Below, in pieces: positions 17,583-25,299 of a DNA stretch of 64,000 nucleotides (its first letter is position 1; each line of letters starts with the position of its first letter). The notes below the pieces were generated by a model. That model was not told the DNA's origin. It ran no database searches and was given only the letters and a program-made list of their open reading frames with translations. The stretch is taken from NCBI GenBank assembly GCA_963750255.1, contig CAVVPZ010000009.1:124001-188000 (forward strand), read 5' to 3'. Source of the DNA: DATLED01 sp963750255 (GTDB lineage Bacteria > Actinomycetota > Acidimicrobiia > Acidimicrobiales > CADCTF01). Both the position numbers and the translations under genes were made by a program.

Positions 17583-17626
17583 CGGTAGGACGACTTTTCT
17601 GAGGAACCACCAGGTTCGTCAGGCGT

Positions 17627-17656
17627 CCATCCGGAGCCGACCTCGGTACCGTAGAG
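17627..17656 (+). promoter_or_regulatory. predicted autoregulatory ECF promoter of the sigma/anti-sigma operon
   Basis: CCATCC at 17627-17632, a 16-nt spacer, then CCGTAGAG at 17649-17656, 6 nt before the ATG at 17663. It matches the opposite-strand motif at 17553-17582 in both boxes and spacing, as expected if the sigma factor drives both operons. Confidence 0.68.
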
Positions 17657-17662
17657 AGGGCA

Positions 17663-18248
17663 ATGGCACAGATCCTGAAGGACGCGAGCGATGGCGCCCT
17701 CGTCATCGCCATCGGCCGGTGGCGCGAGGACGCACTCGCCGAGGCGTATCGACGCCACGCCGGCGCGGTCGTATGCGCTCGCCCGGCGGGTGACCGGCGA
17801 CACCACCCTGGCCGAAGAAGTCGTCCAAGAGGTGTATCTGCGTCTCTGGAACTCGCCGGACAAGTTCGATCCTGACCGAGGCTCGCTGCGTTCCTATCTG
17901 CTGGCGCAGTGTCACGGCCGGTCCGTCGACCTGATTCGCTCGGAGTCCTCGCGCCGGCGTCGTGAGGAGACCGACGCTCGTCGCACGGCCGAGGGCGGAT
18001 ACGACCTCGAGCGCGAGGTCTGGGACCTGACCGTCGCCGACCGGGTGAAAGACGCTGTCGCCGAGCTTCCTGCCGACGAGCGCCAAGCGATCGAGCTCGC
18101 GTACTTCGCCGGGCATACGTATCGAGAAGTTGCCGTGATGTTGGGTGCCCCCGAGGGCACCGTGAAGAGCCGAATCCGGTCAGGCATGCGCCGGCTGGCA
18201 AGCGAGCTGGCTGGGGCCGGCATCAACGCAAAGGGACTGGAAGGATGA
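17663..18248 (+). CDS. ECF RNA polymerase sigma factor (SigK-like), one apparent frameshift
   Basis: Region 2 (DTTLAEEVVQEVYLRLWNSPD, then FDPDRGSLRSYLLAQCHGRSVDLIR) and region 4 (LPADERQAIELAYFAGHTY, then EVAVMLGAPEGTVKSRIRSGM) define an ECF/SigK-type sigma factor. The natural N-terminus is MAQILKDASDGALVIAIGRW, continuing to EAYRRHAGAV, which is in a different frame. A single extra base near 17770 (GCGGTCGTATG) separates it from YALARRVTGDT. Joined length ~194 aa is typical. The stop overlaps the start of the anti-sigma gene by 4 nt (ATGA). The ATG is 6 nt after a predicted ECF -10 box, suggesting autoregulation. Confidence 0.9.
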
Positions 18249-18967
18249 CCACCAAGCCGCACGACGAGGTCCAAGAGCTGCTGGGCGTCTACGCCCTCGA
18301 CGCGCTCGATGGAGACGAATTGGCCGAGATCGAGCTGCACCTTGCCGAGTGCCCGCGCTGTCGGGCCGAGGTCGAGGAGTACCGCGAAGCGGCGGCACAG
18401 CTCGCTTTCACCGGTATGGAAGCGCCTGCGGGCGTCTGGCAAAAGATCCAGGCCGCGCTCGAAGAAGCGCCGCCCGAGATCGCTCTCGCCCGGGTGGTGC
18501 CGTTTCGGCCCTCCCGCTGGCAGTCACTCGGCGCCCGCTTGGTGGCCACTGCCGCCGTGGTCATCTCGCTGATCGCCCTTGGCGTCGCCGTCACCCGCAG
18601 CGGTGACTCGGCGCCGTCATCGGTCGACGCCGAGATCGCCAGCGCGGCGCTCGACCCAGCGGCTCGCCAAGTCCACCTGGTTTCCTCCGAAGGTCGCTCG
18701 GCCGACGTGATCCTCTTGCCGTCCGAGGGCAAGGCCTTCCTGGCCAAGCACTCGCTGCCCAAGCTCGCGGCCGACGAGACCTACCAGTTGTGGGGCCAGC
18801 AGAACGGCACCAAGGTGTCCCTCGGCGTCCTCGGCTCCGATCCCGGGCACATGGTGCTCCCGCTCGGCAGCAGTTACGAGGCCTTGGCCATCACGGCAGA
18901 GAAGAAGCCGGGTGTTGTCGCTTCGGACAATCCCGCCGTCGTCGCCGGTCTCGTTCCCACGTCCTGA
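18245..18967 (+). CDS. anti-sigma factor with zinc-binding domain (RskA-like)
   Basis: 240 residues. The N-terminal zinc-binding anti-sigma domain has the HxxxCxxC motif (H32, C36, C39 in LHLAECPRC). One membrane helix follows at about 98-117 (LVATAAVVISLIALGVAVT). The extracytoplasmic RskA domain contains LPKLAADETYQLWGQQNG and VLPLGSSYEALAITAEKKPG. It should sequester the co-encoded sigma factor at the membrane and release it on an external, possibly redox, signal. Its start overlaps the sigma gene's stop (ATGA), indicating translational coupling. The final residues are GLVPTS. Confidence 0.93.
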   Translation: MTTKPHDEVQELLGVYALDALDGDELAEIELHLAECPRCRAEVEEYREAAAQLAFTGMEAPAGVWQKIQAALEEAPPEIALARVVPFRPSRWQSLGARLVATAAVVISLIALGVAVTRSGDSAPSSVDAEIASAALDPAARQVHLVSSEGRSADVILLPSEGKAFLAKHSLPKLAADETYQLWGQQNGTKVSLGVLGSDPGHMVLPLGSSYEALAITAEKKPGVVASDNPAVVAGLVPTS

Positions 18968-18983
18968 CCAGTACTGTCGCCGC

Positions 18984-19836
18984 GTGCAGCGGTGGGTTCG
19001 GGAACGATCCGGCGAGTTGACCGCCATCGTCGACGAGGCACTCCCAGGCGAAAACCTGAGCGAGGACGAGCTCGTCGCCATCGCCTTCGACGACCCGGAC
19101 CCGACGGTCGTCGTCGGTGGCGACGAGGGTGTCGCCATCGGCGTCGTGCGTCGCGGGAGCCGCGGACCCCATGCGTCGATACAACTCGTGGCGGTGCGAC
19201 CGTCGTGTCGCCGTCGCGGTGTGGGCCGCACCCTCATCGACTCGGTGGCCGAGTGGGCCTTCGCCGAGCACGGCGCAACGGGGCTCCGGGCCGGCGGTGG
19301 CGCTCCGTTCTATTTGTGGCCCGGCGTCGACGTCCACGCGACCGCTGCGCTGTGCTTGTTCGAGTCGGCCGGATTTCGTGGCGTTGGCGCTGAGATCAAC
19401 ATGTCCTACCCGAGCCGGTTCCGTACGCCGCCGATTGCCGACATCGAGGTTCGGCGCGTGCTCGAACCCGACGACGTCCGCCATGCCCTCGCCTTCGTGA
19501 GCCGCCACTTTCCCGATTGGGTGCCCGAGACCCAGCGGGCCATCGACCACGGCTCGTGTCACGTGGCCATCGGTGATGAGGAGATCCGCGGGTTCGTGTG
19601 CCACTCGGTGAACCGGCTCGGCTGGCTCGGTCCGATGGGCACCGACCCGACGCGCCGCGGTCGAGGGCGCGGGACGCGTCCTGCTCGGCGCCGTGGCCAC
19701 GGATCTGATGGCCGCTGGCCTCGACCGGGTCGAGGTGTCGTGGGTCGGCCCGATCCGGTTTTACGCCAAGGCCGCCGAGGCCACGGTCTCTCGGTCTTTT
19801 CGGAGCCTCGAACTCCGCCAGCCCGCCGCTCCCTGA
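18984..19836 (+). CDS. GNAT acetyltransferase (tandem-domain, MshD-like length), one frameshift
   Basis: An N-acetyltransferase of ~284 aa once one break is repaired. The N-terminal domain shows the acetyl-CoA motif A IQLVAVRPSCRRRGVGRTLI and LCLFESAGFRG. A second GNAT-like half begins near VRRVLEPDDVRHALAFVSRHFP. Near 19654 a GC pair appears to be missing; the correct continuation is AAVEGAGRVLLGAVATDLM, through VEVSWVGPIRFYAKAA to RQPAAP (stop 19834-19836). The two-domain layout recalls mycothiol synthase MshD, but the match is not close enough to name it. GTG 18984 follows the anti-sigma stop by 16 nt, so it may be read through from that operon. Confidence 0.75.
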
Positions 19837-19844
19837 CCCCCCGC

Positions 19845-19894
19845 CGCTTTCCGGCGCGAAGTGTCGGTAGGACGACCGTTGGCGCCGGAAAGCG
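19845..19894. repeat. 50-nt inverted repeat between convergent genes (CTTTCCGGC family)
   Basis: CGCTTTCCGGCGC (19845-19857) is the exact complement of GCGCCGGAAAGCG (19882-19894), a 13-bp stem with a 24-nt loop. The total length is 50 nt, equal to the element at 1716-1765, which shares the GCTTTCCGGC stem. It lies 8 nt past the GNAT stop and before the convergent deacetylase end, so it can serve as a bidirectional terminator. Confidence 0.78.
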
Positions 19895-19923
19895 CCGTTG
19901 GGGACCGGGCATCCGGCCCGCGG

Positions 19924-20772
19924 CTAGACGGCGACCGGCGCTTGGGCGCGCATGAGGTCGCGCAGCGGTCGATATCCGATGAGGTGGACGTCGGCGTCGG
20001 CGAGGCGGGTTGCGAAGTCGTCCTCGGTGACGAGCGACAAGTCGTCGACCCGGCCGGTCCAGTCGGTCTCGGCGAGGGCGCGGAGTTCGGGAGTGTCGAG
20101 GGCGGGGTGGACGTAGACCTCTGTGACTCCCGGTCGGAGCCGGTCGACGAGCGGCAGCACCGAACCTCGGCTGCCGACGCCTCGGACCACGACGAAATGA
20201 TCGGGGAAGACGACGCCCTCCTCTGCGGCCAGACGACGGAACGGAAACCCGATGGCGCGCTCGGTCGAGGTCCCCGAGAGGCGGAGCGGCAGTCGGAAGT
20301 CGACGGCGAGCTCGAGGTAGACGTCGAAGAACTCGGGGCGGAGTTGGAGGGTGCCCATGTGCGAGTCGAGGTGGCTGACGTCGAATCCCCAGTAGATGGC
20401 TCGCTCGACCTGCGCCCGCAGCTCGCGGCGGACCTCGTCGAGGTCGGCGTGCTCCCAGACGTCCTCGACGGTGCGAGGGAACCCGCCATCACCGTCGAGC
20501 AACGAGGGGGCGTGCGTGATCGGGCCCCAGCGGTAGAGGTCGTACTCGGCGTTGAGGGTGAGATGGACGCCGACGTCCTCTCCGCGGTAGCGGGCGGCGG
20601 CCTCGCGAGCCCACGGGCAGGGCACCATCAAGGTGGCGCTGGTGGCGAGGCCCGTGCGGAGCGCCTCGTACACGCCGAGGTTGGCCGCGTGGCTCGACCC
20701 GAGGTCGTCGGCGTTGACGATGAGGAGCTTGTCGTCGGGCGAATAGCCGAGCTGTTCCGCCAGCGAGATCAC
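19924..20772 (-). CDS. YdjC/ChbG-type carbohydrate deacetylase
   Basis: About 282 residues. The metal-binding motif IVNADDLGSS opens the protein, DVGVHLTLNAEYDLY and SHLDSHMGTLQLRPEFF carry the conserved His residues, and VYVHPALDTPELRAL closes the domain. This family removes acetyl groups from oligosaccharides or glycolipid headgroups using a metal ion (ChbG, HpnK). I chose GTG 20772 (VISLAEQLGY); upstream extensions are antisense to the nuclease gene. The physiological substrate is unknown. Converges with the GNAT gene across the 19845 hairpin. Confidence 0.88.
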   Translation of the reverse strand: MISLAEQLGYSPDDKLLIVNADDLGSSHAANLGVYEALRTGLATSATLMVPCPWAREAAARYRGEDVGVHLTLNAEYDLYRWGPITHAPSLLDGDGGFPRTVEDVWEHADLDEVRRELRAQVERAIYWGFDVSHLDSHMGTLQLRPEFFDVYLELAVDFRLPLRLSGTSTERAIGFPFRRLAAEEGVVFPDHFVVVRGVGSRGSVLPLVDRLRPGVTEVYVHPALDTPELRALAETDWTGRVDDLSLVTEDDFATRLADADVHLIGYRPLRDLMRAQAPVAV

Positions 20773-20804
20773 GGGGCCATCACGGCCGCGCAGCCTAGGT
20801 CCGC

Positions 20805-21341
20805 TCAGAGCGGTTTGTCGGGGCCGCCGCAACGACCCCACAGGCCCCGGCCGTCGCGTCGCGCTCGGGCGGCGGCGTCGACGAACTCGCTGCTGTGGGC
20901 CACGTTGGGCGGAATGGTCAGGGGAGCGGCAAACCCGTCGCGGGCGAGGCTGAGGTTGACGAAGAGGTCGTCGCTGGCGCGATACACGTAGGCCAGGAGG
21001 CGCCCGTAGCGATCGCGGGCTTCGGCATCGCGCACGAGCCGCACAGTCGTGCCCGCCGGCACGAGCTTGGTCGTGCGATCTGACGCTTCCTGGCCGAAGC
21101 ACTCGCGAAGGCCGCCGGGGCCGTGGGTCTCGGGCGTGTCGATCCCGATGAGTCGCACCGACTCGGTGTCGCGCTGGCCCGGAAAGCGGATGCGGATGGT
21201 GTCACCGTCGACGACCTTGGTCACCACCGCCGCGCCCGCCAGCGCCCCATCGGTGACCGCCGTCGTCGGCGGTGGCGCCCCACAGGCCCAGGCGGTCAGG
21301 GCCACGCCGACGACGACGATGACGGCGAGTCGGCGGAGCAT
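20805..21341 (-). CDS. secreted thermonuclease-like lipoprotein (SNase domain)
   Basis: 178 residues. A signal peptide ends in a lipobox TAWACG (Cys20), then the staphylococcal nuclease fold with VTKVVDGDTIRIRFPG, SVRLIGIDTPETHGP, ARDRYGRLLAYVY and NLSLARDGFA. The Asp, Arg and Glu positions of the SNase active site appear conserved (GDT, RLIGID-PE, RYGR). It probably degrades extracellular DNA/RNA at the cell surface. ATG 21341 lies 21 nt from a 50-nt palindrome (21363-21412) that separates it from a divergent lipoprotein gene; CACAAT in that gap may be its -10 box. Confidence 0.92.
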   Translation of the reverse strand: MLRRLAVIVVVGVALTAWACGAPPPTTAVTDGALAGAAVVTKVVDGDTIRIRFPGQRDTESVRLIGIDTPETHGPGGLRECFGQEASDRTTKLVPAGTTVRLVRDAEARDRYGRLLAYVYRASDDLFVNLSLARDGFAAPLTIPPNVAHSSEFVDAAARARRDGRGLWGRCGGPDKPL

Positions 21342-21362
21342 CCCCTCATTGTGACCCCTCCC

Positions 21363-21412
21363 CGTTTTGGGCAGGACCAGAGCGCGATCGCGCTCTGGTC
21401 CTGCCCAATACG
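21363..21412. repeat. 50-nt palindrome, GCGATCGC-centred family (copy 1)
   Basis: Positions 21367-21408 form a perfect 42-bp palindrome centred on AGAGCGCGATCGCGCTCT. One mismatch further out extends it to CG...CG at 21363-21412. Two more 50-nt copies occur at 51123 and 51660 with the same centre and CGTTTTGGGC ends but different, compensating arm bases. This copy lies between two divergent gene starts. Confidence 0.9.
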
Positions 21413-21421
21413 GTGGGGGGG

Positions 21422-21805
21422 ATGGTCGGGCGATGGACGTGGGCGGCGGGGTTGGGGCTGGCGGTGTTGGCGTGCGCCGGGTGCGGGCGGGCGGAGGATC
21501 CGAGCGCGCCCGCAGCGTTCGGCGGTCGGTTCGGTCAGATCTACCGCGGGGTGTGCGACGCCGAACGAGAACTCGTCGCTGGCGACGCCGTGGGCGCTCG
21601 GCGGTCGTTCGACGACGTCCATCTCGGGCTCCACGACCTGGCGGCGGCGGCCGAGAATAGGGATCGCGGCGCTGCGGCCCGGTTGCTCGAGGCCAAGCAG
21701 GCGGTCGAGGCGTCGTTCACCGACGACCACCTCGCCCAGCTGGCTCCGACGGTTGGTGCCGCCATTGTGGCCACGGGGGGCAACGCCCCGGCGGAGTGTC
21801 CTTGA
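21422..21805 (+). CDS. small lipoprotein, function unknown
   Basis: 127 residues. The signal peptide MVGRWTWAAGLGLAVLACAG has lipobox LACAGC, followed by a helical domain (GRFGQIYRGVCDAERELVAG, RSFDDVHLGLHDLAAAAE, AARLLEAKQAVEASF). I recognise no family. ATG 21422 is 7 nt after TACGGT (21409-21414), which overlaps the outer edge of the palindrome. The next lipoprotein gene follows 17 nt downstream, so the two probably form an operon. Confidence 0.72.
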   Translation: MVGRWTWAAGLGLAVLACAGCGRAEDPSAPAAFGGRFGQIYRGVCDAERELVAGDAVGARRSFDDVHLGLHDLAAAAENRDRGAAARLLEAKQAVEASFTDDHLAQLAPTVGAAIVATGGNAPAECP

Positions 21806-21822
21806 TCGGGGAGACTGTCGGG

Positions 21823-22821
21823 ATGCACCACCGCCGTCTCCTGCTCGCCCTCGCACTGATCGGCGTCCTCGTGGTGGGCGCCTGTGGCGGCGGGTCCGAC
21901 ACCGGGTCGGGCGACGCAACCACGACCACCGACGCGCTGGCATCCGGCGCCGACGACCCGTTCGTCGCACAGGTGGCGAGCTACGAACTCGTGGCCGGCC
22001 GCGACCAGCGGTTCATGGCTGCCCTGGCCGGAAACGGGACCGGCTCGGTGGTGAGCTTCGGGTCGGTCGACCTCGAGTTCTTCTCGCTCGGAACGAGGGA
22101 TGCGCCGACGGACGCCCAACCTGGCCCGACCGCCACCGCCGCGTTCGCCCCTGTCGCGGGCCAGAAGGTCGACCCGGAGGCAAAGGGTCCTCGCGAGGCT
22201 CGGCCGTCCGAGGGCTTGGGCGTGTACGTGGCCGACCCGGTGACCTTTGATCGTGCCGGCTTTTGGGGCGTGCGGGTGAAAGCGACCATCGACGGCAAAG
22301 CGGTGTCGGCCAACGCGTCATTCGAGGTCGTGTCCGAGCCTCGGCTCCCGTTCCCCGGTCAGCCCGCGCCCCGCACCGACAACGCTGTCGCCGGTGACTC
22401 CGGGGTCGATCCGGCGTCGATCGACAGCCGGGCCAAGGACGGTGCTCCGCTGCCCGACCCCGAACTGCACTCGACCACGGTCTCGGCCGCCCTCGACGCC
22501 GGCAAGCCCGTGGTCGTGGTCGTGTCGACGCCGGTGTATTGCGTGAGCCGATTCTGCGGACCGATCACCGACAGCGTCGCCGCCCTGGCCAAGACCTACG
22601 GCGACCGAGTGGCGTTCGTGCATCTCGAGGTCTGGAAGGACTTCGAGAAGCGGGTCGTCAACGAGTCGGCGGCGCAGTGGATCTCGCCCCGCGACGGCGT
22701 CGGCGACACCCAGGAGCCGTGGGTGTTCCTGGTTGGCGCCGATGGCATCGTGAAACAGCGCTTCGATAACGTGGTCGGCGATGCGACGCTGGCCGATGCC
22801 GTGCGCCTCCTGGCAGGCTAA
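21823..22821 (+). CDS. thioredoxin-like fold lipoprotein
   Basis: 332 residues. Lipobox VVGACGG (about Cys18) is followed by an Ig-like or low-complexity N-terminal region (residues ~30-190, SVDLEFFSLGTRDAP, GVRVKATIDGKAVSANA). A C-terminal thioredoxin-like domain follows with KPVVVVVSTPVYCVSRFCGPITDSVAAL, where the two cysteines are spaced CX4C rather than the usual CXXC, and WVFLVGADGIVKQRFDN. It may be a membrane-anchored disulfide or redox protein, but the non-standard spacing leaves this open. ATG 21823 (MHHRRLLLALAL) is the start that puts the signal peptide at the N-terminus. Confidence 0.78.
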   Translation: MHHRRLLLALALIGVLVVGACGGGSDTGSGDATTTTDALASGADDPFVAQVASYELVAGRDQRFMAALAGNGTGSVVSFGSVDLEFFSLGTRDAPTDAQPGPTATAAFAPVAGQKVDPEAKGPREARPSEGLGVYVADPVTFDRAGFWGVRVKATIDGKAVSANASFEVVSEPRLPFPGQPAPRTDNAVAGDSGVDPASIDSRAKDGAPLPDPELHSTTVSAALDAGKPVVVVVSTPVYCVSRFCGPITDSVAALAKTYGDRVAFVHLEVWKDFEKRVVNESAAQWISPRDGVGDTQEPWVFLVGADGIVKQRFDNVVGDATLADAVRLLAG

Positions 22822-23993
22822 CCCCGCTGGATGATGGTGCCGGTCCCGAGGCCGCCGCCACAGCACATCGTGATCAGGGCGTTGGTGCCGTCGATGCGCT
22901 CGAGTTCGTGGAGGGCGGTGGTGATCAAGCGGGCGCCGGTGCAACCGACCGGATGGCCGAGCGCGATGGCACCGCCGTTGGGGTTGACCTTGTCGAGGTC
23001 GTCGATCCCGAGCTCGCGCTGCCAGGCAAGGGCCACCGATGCGAACGCCTCGTTGATCTCGACGGTGTCGATGTCGGCGTAGGTCATGCCCGACTTGTCG
23101 AACACTTTCTGGGTCGCGTCGATCGGCCCGGTGAGCATCAACACGGGGTCGACCCCGACGAGGCACTGGGCGGCGATGCGGGCCCGGGCTTTGAGGCCGA
23201 GCGACGCGGCTTTCTCGGCGCTCATGAGGAGGACGGCGGCAGCCCCATCGCTGATCTGGCTCGAGGTGCCGGCGGTGTGGACGCCGTTCTCGCGGGCCAC
23301 AGGCTTCAGGCTGGCCAGCTTCTCGAGGCTCGTCTCGCGCAGCCCCTCGTCCTTGGCCACGATGTAGGTCTCGCCCGTGGGCTTGCCGTCGTCGTCGAGC
23401 ACCGGGGCGGTGATGGGCTGGACCTCGCGCTCGAATCGACCCTCGGCCCAGGCTTGCGCGGCGCGCTGTTGGCTCTGGAACCCGAAGGCGTCGGTGTCCT
23501 GGCGGGTGATGCCCCACTTGTCGGCGATCCGCTCGGCGCCCTCGAATTGCGAGGTCATCTCGTAGTTGGCGTAGTAGCTCTTGGGAATGGCGCGACCGGG
23601 CCCGTTGGACGTGTTGGATCCGAGCGGGATGCGGCTCATCGACTCGACCCCGCAGGCGATGGCGATGTCGATCACCCCGCTGGCGATGAGCCCTGACGCC
23701 ATGTTGGTCGCTTGCTGGCTCGACCCGCATTGGGCATCGACGGTGGTGGCCGCCACGGTGAGGGGCAGGCCGGCAGCAAGCCACGCCGTGCGGGCGATGT
23801 TGAACGACTGTTCACCGACGGCGGTCACGCAACCACCGACAATCTGGTCGACGGTGGCCGGATCGATGCCTGACCGCTCGATCAGGGCTTTTTGGACCTG
23901 AGCCAGCAGGTCGGCGGGGTGCAGGGTGGACAGGCCGCCCCCGCGGCGCCCGATGGGGCTGCGAACGGCTTCGACGATCACGACATCGGTCAT
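22818..23993 (-). CDS. acetyl-CoA C-acetyltransferase family thiolase
   Basis: 391 residues of the thiolase family. The nucleophilic Cys is in DAQCGSSQQATNMA, the catalytic His in GHPVGCTGARLIT and the second Cys in CCGGGLGTGTII. VVIVEAVRSPIGRRGGGLS is the normal N-terminus. Degradative thiolases cleave 3-ketoacyl-CoA; biosynthetic ones form acetoacetyl-CoA. ATG 23993 is 6 nt after TAGGCT (complement of 24000-24005), indicating its own leaderless promoter. It overlaps the convergent lipoprotein stop by 4 nt and complements the dehydrogenases and hydratases of the window. Confidence 0.95.
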   Translation of the reverse strand: MTDVVIVEAVRSPIGRRGGGLSTLHPADLLAQVQKALIERSGIDPATVDQIVGGCVTAVGEQSFNIARTAWLAAGLPLTVAATTVDAQCGSSQQATNMASGLIASGVIDIAIACGVESMSRIPLGSNTSNGPGRAIPKSYYANYEMTSQFEGAERIADKWGITRQDTDAFGFQSQQRAAQAWAEGRFEREVQPITAPVLDDDGKPTGETYIVAKDEGLRETSLEKLASLKPVARENGVHTAGTSSQISDGAAAVLLMSAEKAASLGLKARARIAAQCLVGVDPVLMLTGPIDATQKVFDKSGMTYADIDTVEINEAFASVALAWQRELGIDDLDKVNPNGGAIALGHPVGCTGARLITTALHELERIDGTNALITMCCGGGLGTGTIIQRG

Positions 23994-24032
23994 GGCCTGA
24001 GCCTAGGCCGGGGTCGTTTGTCGACGGCGGGC

Positions 24033-24203
24033 TCAGGCAGCGGCGCGCCGCCCGTGCTTGGCCTGCCCGCCGCCGTCGTGCTCGTCGGCCTTGCGCAGCA
24101 ACTCGCGGGCGGCGGCGATGCCCCGGCGGCCCACCTCGCGGGTGTGCTCGTCGAGTCGGTAGTCGGCGCTCCGCTCCTCGATGAGGACCAGCTGTCGTTC
24201 CAT
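24033..24203 (-). CDS. small conserved-looking charged protein
   Basis: 56 residues: MERQLVLIEERSADYRLDEH, then TREVGRRGIAAARELLRKAD and a basic tail. The pattern W/Y-R-L-DE-T-REVGRRG-A-AR is, from memory, seen in short proteins across actinobacteria, often beside thiolase or ABC genes; function unknown. The first ATG giving this N-terminus is 24203. It lies upstream of the thiolase on the same strand and divergent from the LLM oxidoreductase. Confidence 0.6.
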   Translation of the reverse strand: MERQLVLIEERSADYRLDEHTREVGRRGIAAARELLRKADEHDGGGQAKHGRRAAA

Positions 24204-24311
24204 GTCTGAAGTGTGCCCAGGGGGTGTGACAACAATGCGTCGTCGGCGGGAGTTCACGATCGTTTCAACCGCCTGACCTGCAAATTTGTGCCGAGACTAG
24301 GGTCACATTTC

Positions 24312-25296
24312 ATGGATCGATTCGGCATCACCATTCCCTTCGACGGGACGCCGCTGGCCGACCAGAAAGGTCTCCTGCAGGAGTGCGCTGACCTCGGCTA
24401 CACCGATTTTTGGTCGAGCGAGGCCAACGGCACCGACGGGTTCACGCCGCTGGCCATGGCGGCGGCCTGGATCCCCGACATCCGCCTTGGGACGGCCATC
24501 GTGCCTGCGTTCACCCGTGGTCCGGCGATCATGGCCCAGAGCGTTGCCGCCATGGCCGAGGCGGCACCGGGACGCTTCGCCTTCGGCATCGGCACCAGCA
24601 GCGACGTCATCGTCGAGCGGTGGAACGGCATTCCGTTCGAGGAACCCTTCCAACGCACGCCGCGACATGACCCGTTTCCTCAAAGAAGCCATGACGGGCA
24701 ACAAAGTGGAGACCGAGTTCGAGACCTTCCGGTCCAAGGGCTTCCGCCTCGGACGCAAGATCGCCCAGCCGCCCGAGATCCTGATCGCCGCCCTCCGGCC
24801 GGGCATGTTGCGCCTCGCCGGGCGCGAGAGCGAGGGCGCCATCATCAACTGGCTCGGGGCCGACGACGTGAAGACGGTCGTGCCCGAGGTGCGGCAGGGG
24901 TGGGGCGACAAACCCGGCTCGCCCGAGGTCGTGGCCCGCTTGTTCGTCTGTCCCAATCCCGACGCCGACGCCGTGCGCAACGCCGGGCGCTTCCTGATCA
25001 GCAGCTATCTCAACGTGCCCGTCTACGCCGCCTTCCACGAGTGGCTCGGGCGCGGGGGCCAACTGCAGGGCATGTGGGATGCGTGGAAGGCCGGCGACCG
25101 CAAGGCGGCCCTGGCCGCCATTCCCGATCAGGTGGTCGACGACCTCATCGTGCACGGCACCCCCGAGGAGTGCCGCGAGCACCTGGCCCGCTACGTAGAC
25201 AACGGCGTCACGACACCCGTGTTGGCCCTGTTGCCCTTCGGGATCGACGGTCGCCAAGCCATCCGCGACTTGTCGCCGTCGGCGGGCAAGGCCTGA
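24312..25296 (+). CDS. LLM class F420-dependent oxidoreductase, one apparent frameshift
   Basis: Joined length ~327 aa. The luciferase-like TIM barrel starts MDRFGITIPFDGTPLADQKG and contains LGYTDFWSSEANGTDGFTPL, IRLGTAIVPAFTRGPAIMA, GRFAFGIGTSSDVIVERWNG and, after the break, ILIAALRPGMLRLAGRESEG. The frame shifts near 24657 (one extra C in CGCACGCCGCGAC) before DMTRFLKEAMTG. F420 rather than FMN is inferred from similarity to actinobacterial LLM proteins. TAGGGT (24298-24303) lies 8 nt before ATG 24312. Possible roles include oxidation or reduction of alcohols, ketones or xenobiotics. Confidence 0.87.
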
Positions 25297-25299
25297 GGG

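Noticed and set aside
15608..17602. A 664-codon plus-strand open frame over the ferritin-like and cupredoxin genes
   Set aside because: Mirror of three clear genes with signal peptides and metal-ligand motifs; no start signal or domain in the antisense frame.
21381..21396. GCGATCGC as cyanobacterial HIP1-type iterated octamer
   Set aside because: Here the octamer occurs as the fixed centre of a 50-nt palindrome family, not as a scattered stand-alone octamer, and the rest of the content is actinobacterial.
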